Assembly: GCA_026122225.1 (NCBI GenBank)
Contig: JANEZZ010000809.1
Location: 560,501-624,500, forward strand
Origin: Heloderma charlesbogerti
Lineage: Eukaryota; Chordata; Lepidosauria; Squamata; Helodermatidae
Length of the DNA: 64,000 bases
Reading direction: 5' to 3'
Below are positions 47,227 to 59,000 of this stretch, piece after piece. The number at the start of each line of letters is the position of its first letter. Within the stretch, counting starts at the first letter, position 1. The notes under the pieces are model-generated. The model made no database searches. It worked only from the letters and a program-made list of their open reading frames with translations, and was not told the origin of the DNA. Both the position numbers and the translations under genes were made by a program.

Positions 47227-47444
47227 CTGTGCCCCCTTTGAATTCCATGGAAGAAAAGTGATGTGTTGGTTTTGCAGTGTGCCCATTAAAAACACTGGCA
47301 TGGGATTAGCAGGGAGGCCCCTTGTGGACACTTGGGGACTCAGAATATTCCAGGAACCGTAATCACAAAGTGAGCCTGTTGGACAGTCCAGGCGAATCCA
47401 GTGGGACATCTTTTCTTAAGGTTGTAAAATGAAAAGCAGTTACA

Positions 47445-47580
47445 TTACCTAGGGAGATGGTGGGCCTCCACACTGGAGGCATTCAAGATGAAGCTGGACA
47501 GCCATTCCTGCATTGAGCAGGAGGTTGGACTCGATGGTCTTATAGGCCCCTTCCAACCCTACTATTCTACGATTCTATGT
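47445..47580 (+). mobile_element. CR1 LINE 3' terminus
   Basis: GGCATTCAAGATGAAGCTGG, AGCAGGAGGTTGGACTCGAT and CCCTTCCAACCCTACTATTC, then ATTCTATG, give the last 135 bp of the same CR1 subfamily as 36462-36963, 5' truncated. Confidence 0.93.
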
Positions 47581-47989
47581 CATGAACTGAAGTGGGAGTG
47601 TGTTGTGAACCAGGGATGGATCACAGTTGGTTTGTGGACCTCTTTGCTTCTCTCAGAGGAATTGATTTTCTAGTTGCTGCAGGCTGGCATGTCCATGAAT
47701 TGTTCTGTGTCTCTCCCTCACACACACACATGCTTTTTGTTATATGGGGGTCCCGGAAATCCAGTTTAGAGGCTGACAGTGTGTGGATGGGTTTTTTAAA
47801 AGCAGCTTTCCTCAACCTGGTACCTTCCAGATACATTGGACTACAACTCCCAGGATCCCCAAGCCAGCCATGGTTGGGATGGCTGTTTTAGAGAGTGATA
47901 TACGAGAAGCTTTCAGAGACTCAATACTTTTCAAAAAGGAAGCCTGTACAGTATACAAATGAACAGCCAAACTCAAAGTAATTTGAGGT
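47581..47989. other. Intronic stretch with FB1 half-copy
   Basis: 47805-47885 is the left half of the FB1 foldback (CCTCAACCTGGTACCTTCCA, ACTACAACTCCCAGGATCCC). The right half is missing. The rest is unclassified. Confidence 0.6.
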
Positions 47990-48075
47990 ATTTATTTACT
48001 TACCTGTGTAAGTAAGTACATTTCTATACCGCCCAACAGCCAAAGCTCTCTGGGTGGTTCACACAAACTGATAAT
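47990..48075 (-). mobile_element. L2-like LINE 3' UTR fragment
   Basis: TTTCTATACCGCCCAACAGC followed by CAAAGCTCTCTGGGTGGTTC matches the 3' UTR at 19620-19662. The tail at 47990-48015 is TTTACTTACC and GTAAGTAAGT instead of plain TTTA. Confidence 0.8.
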
Positions 48076-48339
48076 GTTTTTGTAATGGCATTTTTGTGGT
48101 TATGTATCTGGTAAGAGGTTCTGGTTGTTCATTGTGGCAAACCTGCCTTAAGGCAAGTTTTAAATCACTCAAGCCCCCTTAGGGCTGACTTCCACATAAC
48201 ATGTATCGCCACAGAAGAATGCCTGACTTCCATCCAGGATTGGGATAGCAGGTTCAGGATACACCTGGGTCCAGATCTGTCCAACATTGCACTGTATCAG
48301 ATGCTACTTTCTATCTGAGGAGAAGTGTCAGGTAGGCAG

Positions 48340-48590
48340 ACAATTCAGGTGAATTCAAAAGGGGATTAGACAAATCCCTGGAGGAATTAATGGCTACTGG
48401 TCCTGATGGCTGTATGCTACCTCCAGTAGCAGAGGTAGTATGCCTATGTACGCCAGTTGCTGGGGAGCATGAGCAGGAGGGTGCTGTTGCACTCATGTCC
48501 TACCTGTGGGTTTCCCACTGTGTGAGCAGAATGGTGGACTAGATGGACCTTTGGTCTGATCCAGTATGGCTCTTATGTTCTTATGATCTG
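48340..48590 (+). mobile_element. CR1 LINE 3' end (ATGTTCTT-tail subfamily)
   Basis: GGGGATTAGACAAATCCCTG, ATTAATGGCTACTGGTCCTG, GTGCTGTTGCACTCATGTCC and GACTAGATGGACCTTTGGTC lead to the terminal TTATGTTCTTATG. The segment TAGATGGACC-TTGGTCTGA-CCAGTAT is shared with the tail of the tRNA-Ala SINEs. Confidence 0.93.
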
Positions 48591-48875
48591 CATTCATGAG
48601 GACTAGAATTTTTTTTTATAGCTAATGTCTCTTCCTGTTCTGCAGTTCAGGATTTTTGCAGTACTTGCTTTGGATATACTTGATAGTGCAGCTATTTCAT
48701 ATTTAAGCATTGACCATTAAGCGTTGAATATTCAGAATTGCATGAGAATTGCATTGCCAGATCAAAACATCCATTCCAGCATGTTTTTGCCATGCCATCC
48801 GGATACCTCTGGGAAGCTCACAACTCCCTGGCATCTGGTATTCGGAGGCATAGTGCCTCTGTCCATGGGGTTCCC

Positions 48876-48985
48876 ATTTAGCCATTTTGACTAATAGCCA
48901 TTGATTGACTTATCCCCCATACATTTGTTTTATCCTTTTAAAAAAGCCATTTCAGTTAGTGGCCATCACTTCATCTTCTGGCATA
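48876..48985 (-). mobile_element. CR1 LINE fragment
   Basis: TAATAGCCATTGATTGACTT and AGTGGCCATCACTTCATCTT on the + strand match the inverted CR1 3' coding and UTR region seen at 24070-24150. Small and old. Confidence 0.7.
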
Positions 48986-49234
48986 AGCCTTCAGGATTGT
49001 TCTGAAATAGTGGTAGTGATTAACCTCAAAGGTAAAGCCATATATGCTATCGCTGTAAGGAGGAAGGGAGTTAAACCTGAAGTTCCTCCAAATGTCATGT
49101 CTTCTTTGGAAGAAGCTAAAGCATTAGTGTTCCTCCTGCTTAGCTCAGGGCATATTGGATTCAATTCCTTTTTCTTCCTATTACAAACCTACCCGTGCAT
49201 TAAGTTGTTGTTCATCCAAGACCCTGCTCTGGGT

Positions 49235-49345
49235 GCCCCCATATTCTGAGGCACGATGGATGGTTACTGGGGATAGAGCCTTTTCAGTGGTGGCACCCAG
49301 ACTTCCAAATGCCTTCCTGGCACATTTGGTAGGTGGCTAACTTGT
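49235..49345 (+). mobile_element. L2-like LINE C-terminal fragment
   Basis: GGTTACTGGGGATAGAGCCT, then TTTTCAGTGGTGGCACCC and CTTCCAAATGCC, encode the degraded [12 protein letters not shown] motif of the L2 C-terminus. The frame (49155-49340) reads [20 protein letters not shown]. Confidence 0.75.
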
Positions 49346-50060
49346 TAATCTTTAGGTGCCAATTTAAACATTTTCACCCAAGCATGTGGCATTTTTATCC
49401 CCCACTCCCCCGTCTTGAATTTTACTGAAAAGCTTTCCCGGTACAAGAATAGCATGACTAGTAATGCAAGTAATGCGTGGCATGCGTAGAAGAAAAACAG
49501 AGTGATTTCGACGTACAGGCCACTGCGTATGAGAGGTGCAGTTCGTACCTTAATGTATCCCTCCCCTGCCCCATCAAACATAAGTTATGAAGTTGTTTAG
49601 TTATGAAATAGGTATAAAATAATAAAAATCCAGCTTTGCAGCAAGTCAGCATCTTAGTATACTTCTGATTTGGGAACAGCACTTGTAAGTACATATGTAC
49701 AAGAAACAAATGGGACCCGAACATTTTTCTTGATTATTTAACACACTGTTGTCTTTCTGTCACATTTGTGTTTTTTTACTGCATTTTATTATGAATTGTA
49801 CATTTGTTGTAAAACTGCACTGGGAGCCAATATTGGTGGTAAGGCAGGATATTAGTATTTAGGTAAATGAAAGATGTGAGCAAGGTGCAGTCCAACTTGA
49901 AAGTTTTGATTGTTATTGCTTTCATGTCTGCTTGCTTTATGAAATAGTAAAAAAAAAAAAAAAAAGGTTCAATTTTCACTCCTACTCTTAACACGTTTAG
50001 TATTTTATATATTTTATATATAACATTCTTAACCCAATTTTCCTTGGGTAGTGTACACAG
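49346..50060. other. Intronic stretch, nothing recognised
   Basis: A 17-bp A run lies at 49951-49967 and A/T-rich sequence follows. No family recognised. Confidence 0.4.
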
Positions 50061-50219
50061 TTCCCCTCCCCTGTTCTATCCTCACAACAACCCTGTGGGG
50101 TAGCTTAGGCTGAGAGATAGTGATTGGGCCAAGGTCACCCAGTTTCCCAGTTTGAGTTCCTTGCGAGAGGGAGAAAGGCGGGGTATAAATGCAATAAATA
50201 AATAAATAAATAAATAAAT
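50061..50219. mobile_element. MIR-like SINE with internal inversion
   Basis: 50061-50148 is the SINE body in - orientation (TCCTCACAACAACCCTGTGG, CCAAGGTCACCCAGTTT). At about 50150 the sequence switches to the + orientation 3' end (TGAGTTCCTTGCGAGAGGGA, AGAAAGGCGGGGTATAAATG) and an (AATA)n tail. The two halves are therefore head to head. The 3' part is nearly identical to 34765-34810. Confidence 0.82.
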
Positions 50220-50267
50220 TCACCGCTGAAGGTAGAGAGAGGCCTTCACAGCCCAGCTATCTGTAAT

Positions 50268-50356
50268 CCACTTTAGCTGTAGATTGGCAGGGATTGAACA
50301 TGGGATCTTGTGCATGTGGAGGATGTGTTCTAACACTGAACTATGGCCCCGCTCAG
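50268..50356 (-). mobile_element. tRNA-Ala-derived SINE, head part
   Basis: GGCAGGGATTGAACATGGGA, TGTGCATGTGGAGGATGTGT and ACACTGAACTATGG are inverted box B, anticodon arm and box A of the family. The 3' half is degraded. Confidence 0.7.
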
Positions 50357-50384
50357 TCTCTAACATTTTGAGCCTTTAACTCAG

Positions 50385-50512
50385 GGGTAGGGGCAACTTG
50401 TGGTCCTCCAGATGTTTTGTTCTACAGCTCCCATCTCTCATCATTGGCTACACTGGCTAGGGGTGATGGAAGTTGTAGGCCAAAACATCTGGAGGGCCTC
50501 AAGTTGCACACT
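50385..50512. mobile_element. Foldback family FB1 copy 7
   Basis: Left end CAGGGGTAGGGGCAACTTGT with CCTCCAGATGTTTTG; right half AGTTGTAGGCCAAAACATCT with GGAGGGCCTCAAGTTGC. The terminus again reads CAGGGGT, as in hAT elements. Confidence 0.82.
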
Positions 50513-51215
50513 GCCGTTTAAACCAATTTTTGTTGTTGTTTTTGTGACATTTGTTGTATTAGCAAAAAAAATTCAGGTCTCTCTGTCTACACAGCAACTA
50601 TGTTGGACAGGCACCATGTTGGATGGTGACTTGCCTAGTGACCTTCACGGCTGAGTAGGAATTTGAGGCATACCCTGGCATACACAGAGGGGTTTGCTTA
50701 ATATCTGGTTTCATATTTATGAAACTGCTTTGGAGATTCACCAAAGCCCTAGCCTGAGAGTGTTTTAGAAACTCTGTACATTTTCCAGTTTGGGCAGGGA
50801 CTTGGTGTTTGGGGTTAACCAAGCTGGAGGTGGGGTGGGATTTTTTTTTTAATGTACCGCACTTGAAGTTGCTAGTTTTATTAACACATTGGGTTCTTAG
50901 ATAGGTTGGGATATAAGCTCCTTTAAATAAAATGGAAACTGATCACTGGAGGTTCTACTCCAAACTTTTTATTAGGTTGGTCTTTTTATTATTTGCGTCC
51001 CAGTTGTCAGGACCGCCACGTTGATCCCTGGCACTGCCTCAAAGCTGGAAAGGGCAATTTTGTATTGGAGCGAACGTCCCCTCTCCTCTGCCTAAGGATT
51101 AGAGAGCTCCGATACAGCCCTTTGCAAGAAGGGGAGGACTCCTTCCTTTTTGATATTCATTTGCAGGCTTCCAGTTCCTTTTTGTCCAGTCCCTGTTTAT
51201 TCGATAGACTACAAC

Positions 51216-51229
51216 GTTTCCATGGCAAC
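51216..51229. promoter_or_regulatory. X-box (RFX) motif, palindromic
   Basis: GTTTCCATGGCAAC fits the RFX-factor X-box consensus GTNRCC-N(0-3)-RGYAAC with a 2-bp spacer at nearly every position of both half-sites. RFX factors drive ciliary and neural genes. A single motif can arise by chance; its location in a repeat-free block, and the second motif downstream, are what make it notable. Confidence 0.5.
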
Positions 51230-51310
51230 AGGTTACTTTTCAAAGGGGGGACATCTTGTCATTATATTTAATCCGCTGCGGCTGAAGAGGGACTGAAATA
51301 TTAAGTTGTT

Positions 51311-51325
51311 GTTGCTATGGATACC
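51311..51325 (+). promoter_or_regulatory. Second X-box-like motif
   Basis: GTTGCTATGGATACC has a strong left half-site (GTTGCTA) and a partial right one. It lies 95 bp after the first X-box. Confidence 0.4.
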
Positions 51326-51759
51326 ACTTTGTTACATCGGTTGCCTTTGGTGTCAGATTTCATGCATGGTACTGGCTCCTCACTGGCCTCTTCTTTTCAG
51401 CCCACCCCCGTTTCCCCATGGAATAAGCAGCCCAGTACTCTCCCCATTATGGGGGCAAATGCTTTTGAGCTTAAAGAGTGCGTTTTTAGCATCTGTAGCA
51501 AGAATGATGCTTTTCCTAGGTTGCAGGGAATCGTGGGTGGTCCAGAAATGCTTAATCTTCCAGAAGGGGGTGTATGTTATGACATGGTGCAGATTCTTCT
51601 CAAGTTTAAGGTACTCCCCCCACCCACCCCGGCCCAATATATGAATAGCCTGCATCCTCCTGTAACTCTTCCTTAAGCACAGGAAAATGGGTGGTGAACG
51701 AGAAGATCTGAAGTGAACACAGACAATTTTTGGAGTCTACAGGGCACACTGAGGAGATT

Positions 51760-52220
51760 TGTAGATAGGCATGCTCGAGGGGTTTTGTTCTCTCTGAATT
51801 TTTAAGGAAACCAAACTGATTTGTGTTTTCTGAACTAATGCACAGATCAGAATATAGCTATCCTTCGGATTTTGCACACTTCCAAATTTTGTGATTCTCA
51901 GCTCAAAAGAGTACCAAAATACACATTACCAAATTACTGAATACCTTATTTCCAGTCCACACAGCACTAAAAATGCATATATATGAAAACATTCATATAA
52001 AATGCATTCTTAAATGTTTGCAAAAATGTGTATTTTCAGGCAATATGTATACAAAAATGCATATTCTTGGAAATAGGTTAAAATGTGAATTTTTACTTGA
52101 TTTAAAAATTGAACAATTCACAGACTGATGCAGAAACAGAGTGGAACGGGCTTATGAATGAACACATGCAAAATAGACATGGACCTGAAGTAGACCAATC
52201 CATTCATCCCTGTTCCTAGA
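51760..52220. repeat. A/T-rich degenerate dispersed repeat
   Basis: Many imperfect words of the form AAAATGCATAT and AATGTGTATTTT (51960-52090), similar to 42880-43060 and 38815-38860. It is probably an old unnamed element that contains internal short repeats. Confidence 0.45.
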
Positions 52221-52819
52221 GAGAGATGGTTAATGCCTCTGGATCTTTGCCAGTCTTCTTCCTGCTCCCTGCCCACTTGGGAGAGGGGGGGTTGCAAGCA
52301 GCCAAGGACACTGGGAGCTGAAGTCCTGGCAGGATTGGGACCTGAGTTGTGGGGTGTGGGGCAGCTGGGGCAGATTCTAATGAAGGGTCAGCCAGGAGGC
52401 TTGAGCCTAGATATATAAAAATAAAAATTTAGAGTGACATACAGCCTGAACCGCCAGGGAAAATGGAAAGTGTCTATCACCTTAATTCTCTGTGGGTGCA
52501 GGGTCACTCTGTCCCTTAGCCCCTCTTCCTTTGCATTGGAAGTAGAAAGCCAGTTTAATTTTAGTCTATAAAATGCCATCAAGGAATGTGATGCTGTGTT
52601 ATTTTTGTTTTTTTCTATCTCTGTGAGGCAGGCCTGATCTGAAAGTATTTATAATCAGGCCAAGTTGAGAGGAATCAATGGGCTCAACTGATGAGGGTGG
52701 AGCCATATTGAGATCCAGATGAATGATACTGCCTCCTTTTCTTCCACCGTGCACCCTTGAGCAGTTCATCCCAGGGGGGCACTGACTCACAGACCACAAG
52801 GTTTGGGGCTCAGTTCTGG
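52221..52819. other. Intronic stretch, nothing recognised
   Basis: No family or exon recognised. Confidence 0.4.
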
Positions 52820-52985
52820 TTTATTTATTTATTTTTATTTGTACCCGGCCTTTCTACCAGGAAATGACGCTCAAGACAGCTAACAGTAAAAGCCAACATT
52901 TCAAATAAAAACACTATTAAAGAAGTCATAAAAGAAATACATTAAAAACACAGTTAAAAACATGCAACCATGTGGTTGATCCTGA
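52820..52985 (-). mobile_element. LINE 3' UTR fragment
   Basis: TTATTTATTTATTTTTATTT, then CCCGGCCTTTCTACCAGGAA, then an A-rich segment with TACATTAAAAACACAGTTAA, has the layout of an inverted L2-like LINE 3' UTR with its TTTA tail. No coding part. Confidence 0.65.
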
Positions 52986-53264
52986 TACGGTGATTGGACC
53001 TTGTACTGCAGGGATATGAGTGGTCTGCAGACCTTTCATTTCATGTGGGAAGAGGAGCAGTCTCCCAGGAGTGGTTGTCTCAGGGCCCCTTGTCCAGAGA
53101 CACAGTCATGGAACGAACAGCGTTCTGAGCTAGTCTGGCATGGGTCAGACCCTTTGAAAACCAAGAGTGGCCTTGGCAAGGGCGTGTATCCACTGAAGCT
53201 TTTGCTTTTCTAATGGTTATGTGGATGGCTCTGTGGTGGACTAAGCACATGTGTAGATTCTTTG
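52986..53264. other. Intronic stretch, nothing recognised
   Basis: Short unclassified segment between two LINE remnants. Confidence 0.4.
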
Positions 53265-53795
53265 TGTATAAAGTCATCTGTGCTGGATCAAAGGCCTGTT
53301 TAGTTGAGCATCCTGTTTCCACACTGTGGCCAAACACTGACAGGTAAGGGCATGAAGGCAACAGCTCTCTCCCACGGTTGCTCCCTGGTGGAGGTTCTGC
53401 TTAGCCATCATAACTAGTAGCCATCGATCAACTCAACTTCTGTGAATTTCCCTAAACGCTGCTTTGGAAGCCATCTAAGCTAGCTGCCGCCACCACATCT
53501 TGTGGCAATGAATCCACAAATTAATTGCACACTGTTCTCTTGTCTGTCCTGGATCTCTTGCCAACCGGTTGAACTGGGTGGCTCTGGGTTCTAGTATTAA
53601 AAGACAGAGAGAAACTCCCTATCCGCTTTCTCCAGATCATGCACAGTTTTATACACCTTTATCGTTGTTACACACACACCGGTCTCCTGTTTTCTAAATT
53701 GAAAAGCCCAGTTGTTGTCGCTTTCCCCCTAAGAGGAGTATTCTGGCCCCCTGATCACTTTGGTTGTCATTTCCTGCACCTTGTAGTAGGTGTAG
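53265..53795 (-). mobile_element. CR1 LINE 3' end (old)
   Basis: The order on + is GTGCTGGATCAAAGGCCTG, GGCAACAGCTCTCTCCCAC, TAGTAGCCATCGATCAACTC, GGTGGCTCTGGGTTCTAGTA, CTCCAGATCATGCACAG and CCCCTGATCACTTTGG. This is the inverted 3' region also seen at 9567-10060 and 23901-24460, more diverged than either. Confidence 0.85.
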
Positions 53796-54977
53796 CATTA
53801 GCAGAAGTATTCATCCCATTGAAATCATTTCTTGATTTAATTAGCAATTTCTGTGGATGCTTTCTCCCTCCTTTTTACAGATTTTAAGATTGCAACTGGA
53901 GGTAAGTCTATTTGCAGAGGCAGGAAATTATTTAAATCCACAGCTTTGGCCAGCCAGCACATAGAAATACTCTAAGTCTTCCCCACATGGGGTACACGGA
54001 GGGCTCACTCCACTAATATGCAGAGCTGTATCTGTGCTGGACATGGTCTTATTCTGGTGGCTTTAATGTACCTTTTGGAATGGGTTATGGGGAGCCAGGT
54101 ACCTTCTGATAGAATCAGTTAAGCGGGGGAAAGAACGCAGCTCCGGCTGCATGTCTATCTCTTTCTGTTCAAAGTGTTCTTACGAAGACCACACAGAGTC
54201 CCTTTTGCTAGACCTCTTTCTGGGCAGGGAGCCATTGTACAGAAAGGTGTTGGAATAAAGGAATGGATTTAGCAGCTTGTTTTTCTCACTATAAACCGAA
54301 CTGTGGGAATAAAAGAACTGGGATAGAAGAAAAGATTACATAGAGCAGCCTGTATTTTGCAGCTCCGTGAACATTGGTTCCTATTCATGCATTTCCCCCC
54401 TTAACATAATAAGTGTGTTTCATCTTTCTTGCCTTGCTGTGAACTCCATAGAGAGAGAACACAATACTGTAGCATATGCCACTTGCAGATGTTACCATTT
54501 TGAAATCAATTCCGTGCAGGCATTGAGCATCTTGGGTATGTTGTTTCATTCACACACATCCTTAAAATTAAAAATTTGTTGAGATAAATTCTGTCAGTTT
54601 GGCCTTCAAAGTGCAAGAGATTCTATGTGTATGATAAATCTGGGTGTCTTCTGGCTTGTGTTTAATCACTAGCCTGGTAGCCATAGGCGACCAGGAATTG
54701 CATGCTGGCGAGTGAGTGGGCTGGCAGAGGAGGGATGGAGCTCGCCATCCCTCCTCTGCACCTAGCGTAATAATACAGCCCTTCATCCCTCCTCCAGCAG
54801 CCAGTGGGCTCGTACAGTATTTTGTAGACTGCCTAGTAACTTGCATGAGCTTATCTACAAGGCTGGATGTATTCTTGAACTAACATAAGCCAGGTCTACC
54901 AAAAGAGGTACATATGGTCATTGTAGCCCCCTTTTCTAAGCTGCCAGCATTTATATATTATTTCTGGAATCTTATGG
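53796..54977. other. Intronic stretch, nothing recognised
   Basis: No recognised family, exon or RNA gene. The - strand frame at 54568-54846 lacks domains. A short inverted pair around 54731-54756 (GGAGGGATGGAG/CCATCCCTCC) is present. Confidence 0.4.
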
Positions 54978-55150
54978 TTTATTATTTATTTATTTATTTA
55001 TTCATTCACAGTATTTTTACCCTGCTCTTCAGCCAAAAAAAGCAGCTCTCCCAAAGCAGCTCACACAGATGAATAATAAGGCCCTTTTTGCCCTCAGGCT
55101 TACGATCTAAAAGGTGTGACACAAAAGGAAAAGGTATTGGGAGAGAGGAG
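54978..55150 (-). mobile_element. LINE or SINE 3' end, second copy of the 27055 family
   Basis: A (TTTA)n run then CCCTGCTCTTCAGCCAAAAA, CAGGCTTACGATCTAAAAGG and GTGACACAAAAGGAAAAGG matches 27055-27250 along its length. Confidence 0.65.
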
Positions 55151-56039
55151 GGGGGAAGAAGAAGCAACAAAACTCAGGCACCAGGTCTTAGTTCAGAAGT
55201 TCTTATAGGTGTTCTTTCTGGCAGAGAAGGATGAAACAAACTCCCTGCAGCTGTTCCTTCTCTGGCCAGTGTATGGGACTAGGTTGGTCTCCCCCATGCC
55301 GTGATGTTTATTCCTGGAGGCAGGTTTCTGCCTCCCAGTGTCCCTTGGTTCTTTTATTTTTACCCTTAGAACAACCCTGCAAGACAGGTTGGAAATATTA
55401 TCCCCTTATTTCAGGGGGCGGAGGCTGAGAGCTGATGACTTGTGCAAGGCCACCTTTTGATAAAGGCGAGATCTGTACTGGGCAACTCCTGGCTTGTACA
55501 TCTGTATGTCTTAGCCTCTATATATATTATACCAGCTCTTGAGTCAGGGCCAGATCAATTTAGAGATGGCTTCCTTGCCCTCAGAGAGGTTCTGGTGGCT
55601 TCATCATTGATCCAAAATATATACTCTAAACAGTACTAACAAGACACATACTCCCCCCGCTCCACTCCTCCTAGCACTTGATATGGTTGCTACCATTGGT
55701 GTGGGAGATGTGCCCTCTCCAAAGCTGGTTAACTAAATCATGTATTTCCTAGGCACATTTCAGAGGATGTTAATTTAGGGCTGGCCTTCCCAATCAGCAA
55801 CTCTTATTGGCTCAAGTCCTGGTGTCCATAAGAAGCAGAGGGGCAGAAAATGCATCCCATGCCTTTCGTTACAACTTTGTGAGAGCCCAGAGAGTTAGTG
55901 TGGTATTGTGGATGATGTGTCAGACTGGCACTGGATCTTGCTCCCCTATTTGCCATGTTATACATTAACCACCCTATAAGCACCATCTCTTACCCCTTAA
56001 ACTTTAAACTCCTCATACCCCATTGTACCTAATACATTG
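55151..56039. other. Intronic stretch with two SINE fragments
   Basis: 55355-55455 (TTTACCCTTAGAACAACCCT, GGAGGCTGAGAGCTGATGAC) is a diverged - strand MIR-like SINE. 55885-55935 (GAGTTAGTGTGGTATTGTGG) is a SINE head in + orientation. The rest is unclassified. Confidence 0.5.
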
Positions 56040-59000
56040 TGCTGCTCCACCTGCCCCTCCCTGGAGGGGCTACATAAGCTGGCTGGCTGAGGTGGCCTGG
56101 GAGAGCCAGGGCCTGCAGGAGAAGCCACCACCACCACCACTGGGGAAGAGGCGTGCTTGCTGCTGCTGGGCCTGCTGCCGCCGTCGCCGCTACCACCGCC
56201 ACCAGGCTTTCCCTGTGGACTCCTGCCTGGCATTTTTAAGGGGATTTTAATTGTTTTGTTCGTTTGTTTTATTTTGTAGGGGGGATTTTGTTGTGTTTTT
56301 AGGGGTGGGTAGCCTGCCTGATAGGCGGAAGCGAGGGGGCATGTGTCCACCTGATGGAGGCAGTGGGGGGAGTGTTGGGGGCCAGAACATACCGAGGCTG
56401 GGTGGCAGGCGCTGGCGGAGCGCTAGGGGCAGGCCATGCCAGGTAAGGGGAACAAGGGAGAGATGTGTAGTATCTGTCCCCTGCTCCGGGCCTGTCCAGA
56501 GCCAAAGGATGGCTGGGGGAGGCGTGACCCCATCTTCTGGCCTTCGTTTGCTGCTCTGCAATGCCAGGTCTGTTACCCAGAAAACCTCCCTCATCCATGA
56601 CATGATCCTGGATGAGGGCGCAGACCTGGCATGTATTACGGAGACCTGGCTGGCCGAGGCTGCTGCTCCAACCCTTGCAGCCATGTGTCCAGCTGGATTT
56701 TCGTATGCACAGCAGCCGAGGGCTGGGGATCGGGGAGGGGGAGTGGCCGTTATCTACCGAGAGTCCTTGGTCTTCACCAGACCCCCTCTCCGGGAGACCA
56801 AGGTTGTTGAGTGCATGTACTGGAGGTTGGGCCCGAAGGGCAGTCTGGGGATTCTGCTCGTGTACCGTCCACCCCGCTGCACGACTGACTCCCTGGCCGA
56901 GGTGCTTGAGGTGGTCTCTGATGTGCGTGTACAGTCCCCTAACTTACTGGTGTTGGGGGACTTCAACGTACATTCGGAGGCCATCCTCACAGGAGCACCT
57001 CGGGACTTCATGGAGACCATGGCCTCCTGGGAGCTGCACCATATTCTAACTGGGCCCACCCATGTAGCCGGTCATGCACTAGACCTTGTGTTTGTTTCTG
57101 GAGAAGCGGGGAGTGATCTGGAAGTCGGGGGTATATCCACCACCCCCTTGTCATGGTCAGATCACTATCTGGTGATGTTGGACTTCTCGGTTCCACAACC
57201 CCTCCGCAGGAATGGAGGACCCATTAAAATGGTCCGCCCCAGGCGTCTTATGGATCCAAATGGATTCCTGAACGCGCTTGGGGATTCTCTGGGGCATGCC
57301 AACGGCCACTCGGTCGAGACCCTGGTGGGTGGCTGGAATGCCGCAATTACTGGGGCATTAGATCGGGTGGCTCCGAAACGCCCTCTCCCCCTGAACAGGG
57401 CTCGGACTGCACCATGGTTCAATCCGCAGTTACGAGCTCTGAAACAGGAGGTGAGACGGCTAGAGCGCCGGTGGCGGAAGTCTCGCTCCAAAGATGATCA
57501 GACATGGGCTAGAGCTGTATCTTCAGCCTATCACGTAGCGGTGAAGGCAGCAAAAAAGGAATATTATGCTGCCTCCATCGCGTCTGCAGAGTGCTGCCCC
57601 AGGAGGCTGTTCCAAGTGGTCCGGAGCCTGGTCGGTCCTGTGGCTCCGGAACCACTGGAGCATTCTAAGGCCTCCTGTGAGGCTTTGGCAAGGCACTTTG
57701 CAGATAAAATTGATCAGATTAGGAGTGTTACTCTGCACACTGTGGATACAGTTAGTGAGCAAGAGGCGGCCTGTGGCAAACTGGTTTTGTGGGATCGGTT
57801 CCAGCTTCTTCCTCCTGATGAAGTGGACAAGGTGCTTTCATCTGTAAGGCCGACCACCTGCTTACTTGATCCTTGCCCATCTTGGCTCATTATGAGCTGC
57901 AGAGAGAGACTAGGTGAGGGGATCAAGGCGGTGGTGAACGCCTCCCTTGAGGAGGGAGTGATGCCATCAGCCCTCAAGGAGACAGTGATAAGACCGCTCT
58001 TAAAGAAGCCCTCCTTGGATCCTCAAGTTCTGAACAACTTTCGCCCAGTCTCAAATCTGCCATTTTGGGGCAAGGTGATTGAGCGGGTGGTGGCGATGCA
58101 GTTGAAGGCACACTTGGAAGAAACTGATTATCTAGACCCATTTCAGTCAGGCTTCAGGCCTGGGCATGGGACAGAAACGGCCTTGGTCGCCTTGGTGGAT
58201 GATATGAGGAGGGCTCTGGATAGGGGTGAATGCTCCTTCCTTGTTCTCCTCGACCTCTCAGTGGCTTTTGATACCATTGACTACGGTATCCTCCTGGACT
58301 GCCTGGAGGGGTTGGGCATTGGAGACACTGTATTGCGGTGGTTCCGGTCCTTCCTCTCTGGCAGGTACCAGAGGGTAGCACTGGGAGAGGAGGTTTCGGA
58401 CCCGTGGCCACTTACTTGTGGGGTGCCACAGGGTTCCATCCTCTCCCCGATGCTAATTAACATCTATGTGAAGCCACTGGGGGCTATCATCAGGAGGTTT
58501 GGGTTGCAGTGTCATCAATATGCGGATGACACGCAGCTCTACCTCTCATTCAAATCTTCACCAAGGTTGGCCGTAGAATCCCTGTCCAAATGTCTGGAGA
58601 CGGTGAGTGGCTGGATGGGGAGGAATAAGCTGAAGCTGAACCCTGACAAGACCGAGGTACTTTTGGTGGGAGACAAGAGGAGGCTGGGGGATGTTGACCT
58701 GGTGTTGAATGGGGTACAGCTACCCTTGAAAGACCAGGTCCACAGCCTGGGGGTCATTTTGGACTCGCAGCTGTCCATGGAGGCTCAGGTGTCAGCTGTG
58801 AGCCGGACAGCGCTGTATCAACTCCATCTGATACGGCGGCTGCGCTCCTTCCTTCCCGACCATCTGCTCCCATCGGTAGTACATGCCCTGGTCTCCTCTC
58901 GTTTAGACTACTGTAATGCGCTCTACGTGGGGTTACCCTTGAAGATGGTTCGGAAGCTGCAGCTGGTACAGAACGTGGCGGCTCGCCTGATTAAAGGCAG

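Larger units (their letters stand above)
50513..51759. other. Intronic stretch with a candidate regulatory block
   Basis: 50990-51330 is repeat-free with mixed composition and holds two X-box-like motifs (listed separately). The frames at 51306-51676 overlap this block on both strands and show no domain. Confidence 0.4.

Noticed and set aside
49951..49967. Poly(A) tail of a processed pseudogene
   Set aside because: An A17 run is present, but no gene-derived sequence or target-site duplication was recognised next to it.
56251..56340. N-terminal extension of the L2 ORF before the first ATG
   Set aside because: The frame is open from 56251 but begins with TTG in a T-rich tract; the ATG at 56341 (or the one at 56509) is a more reasonable start.
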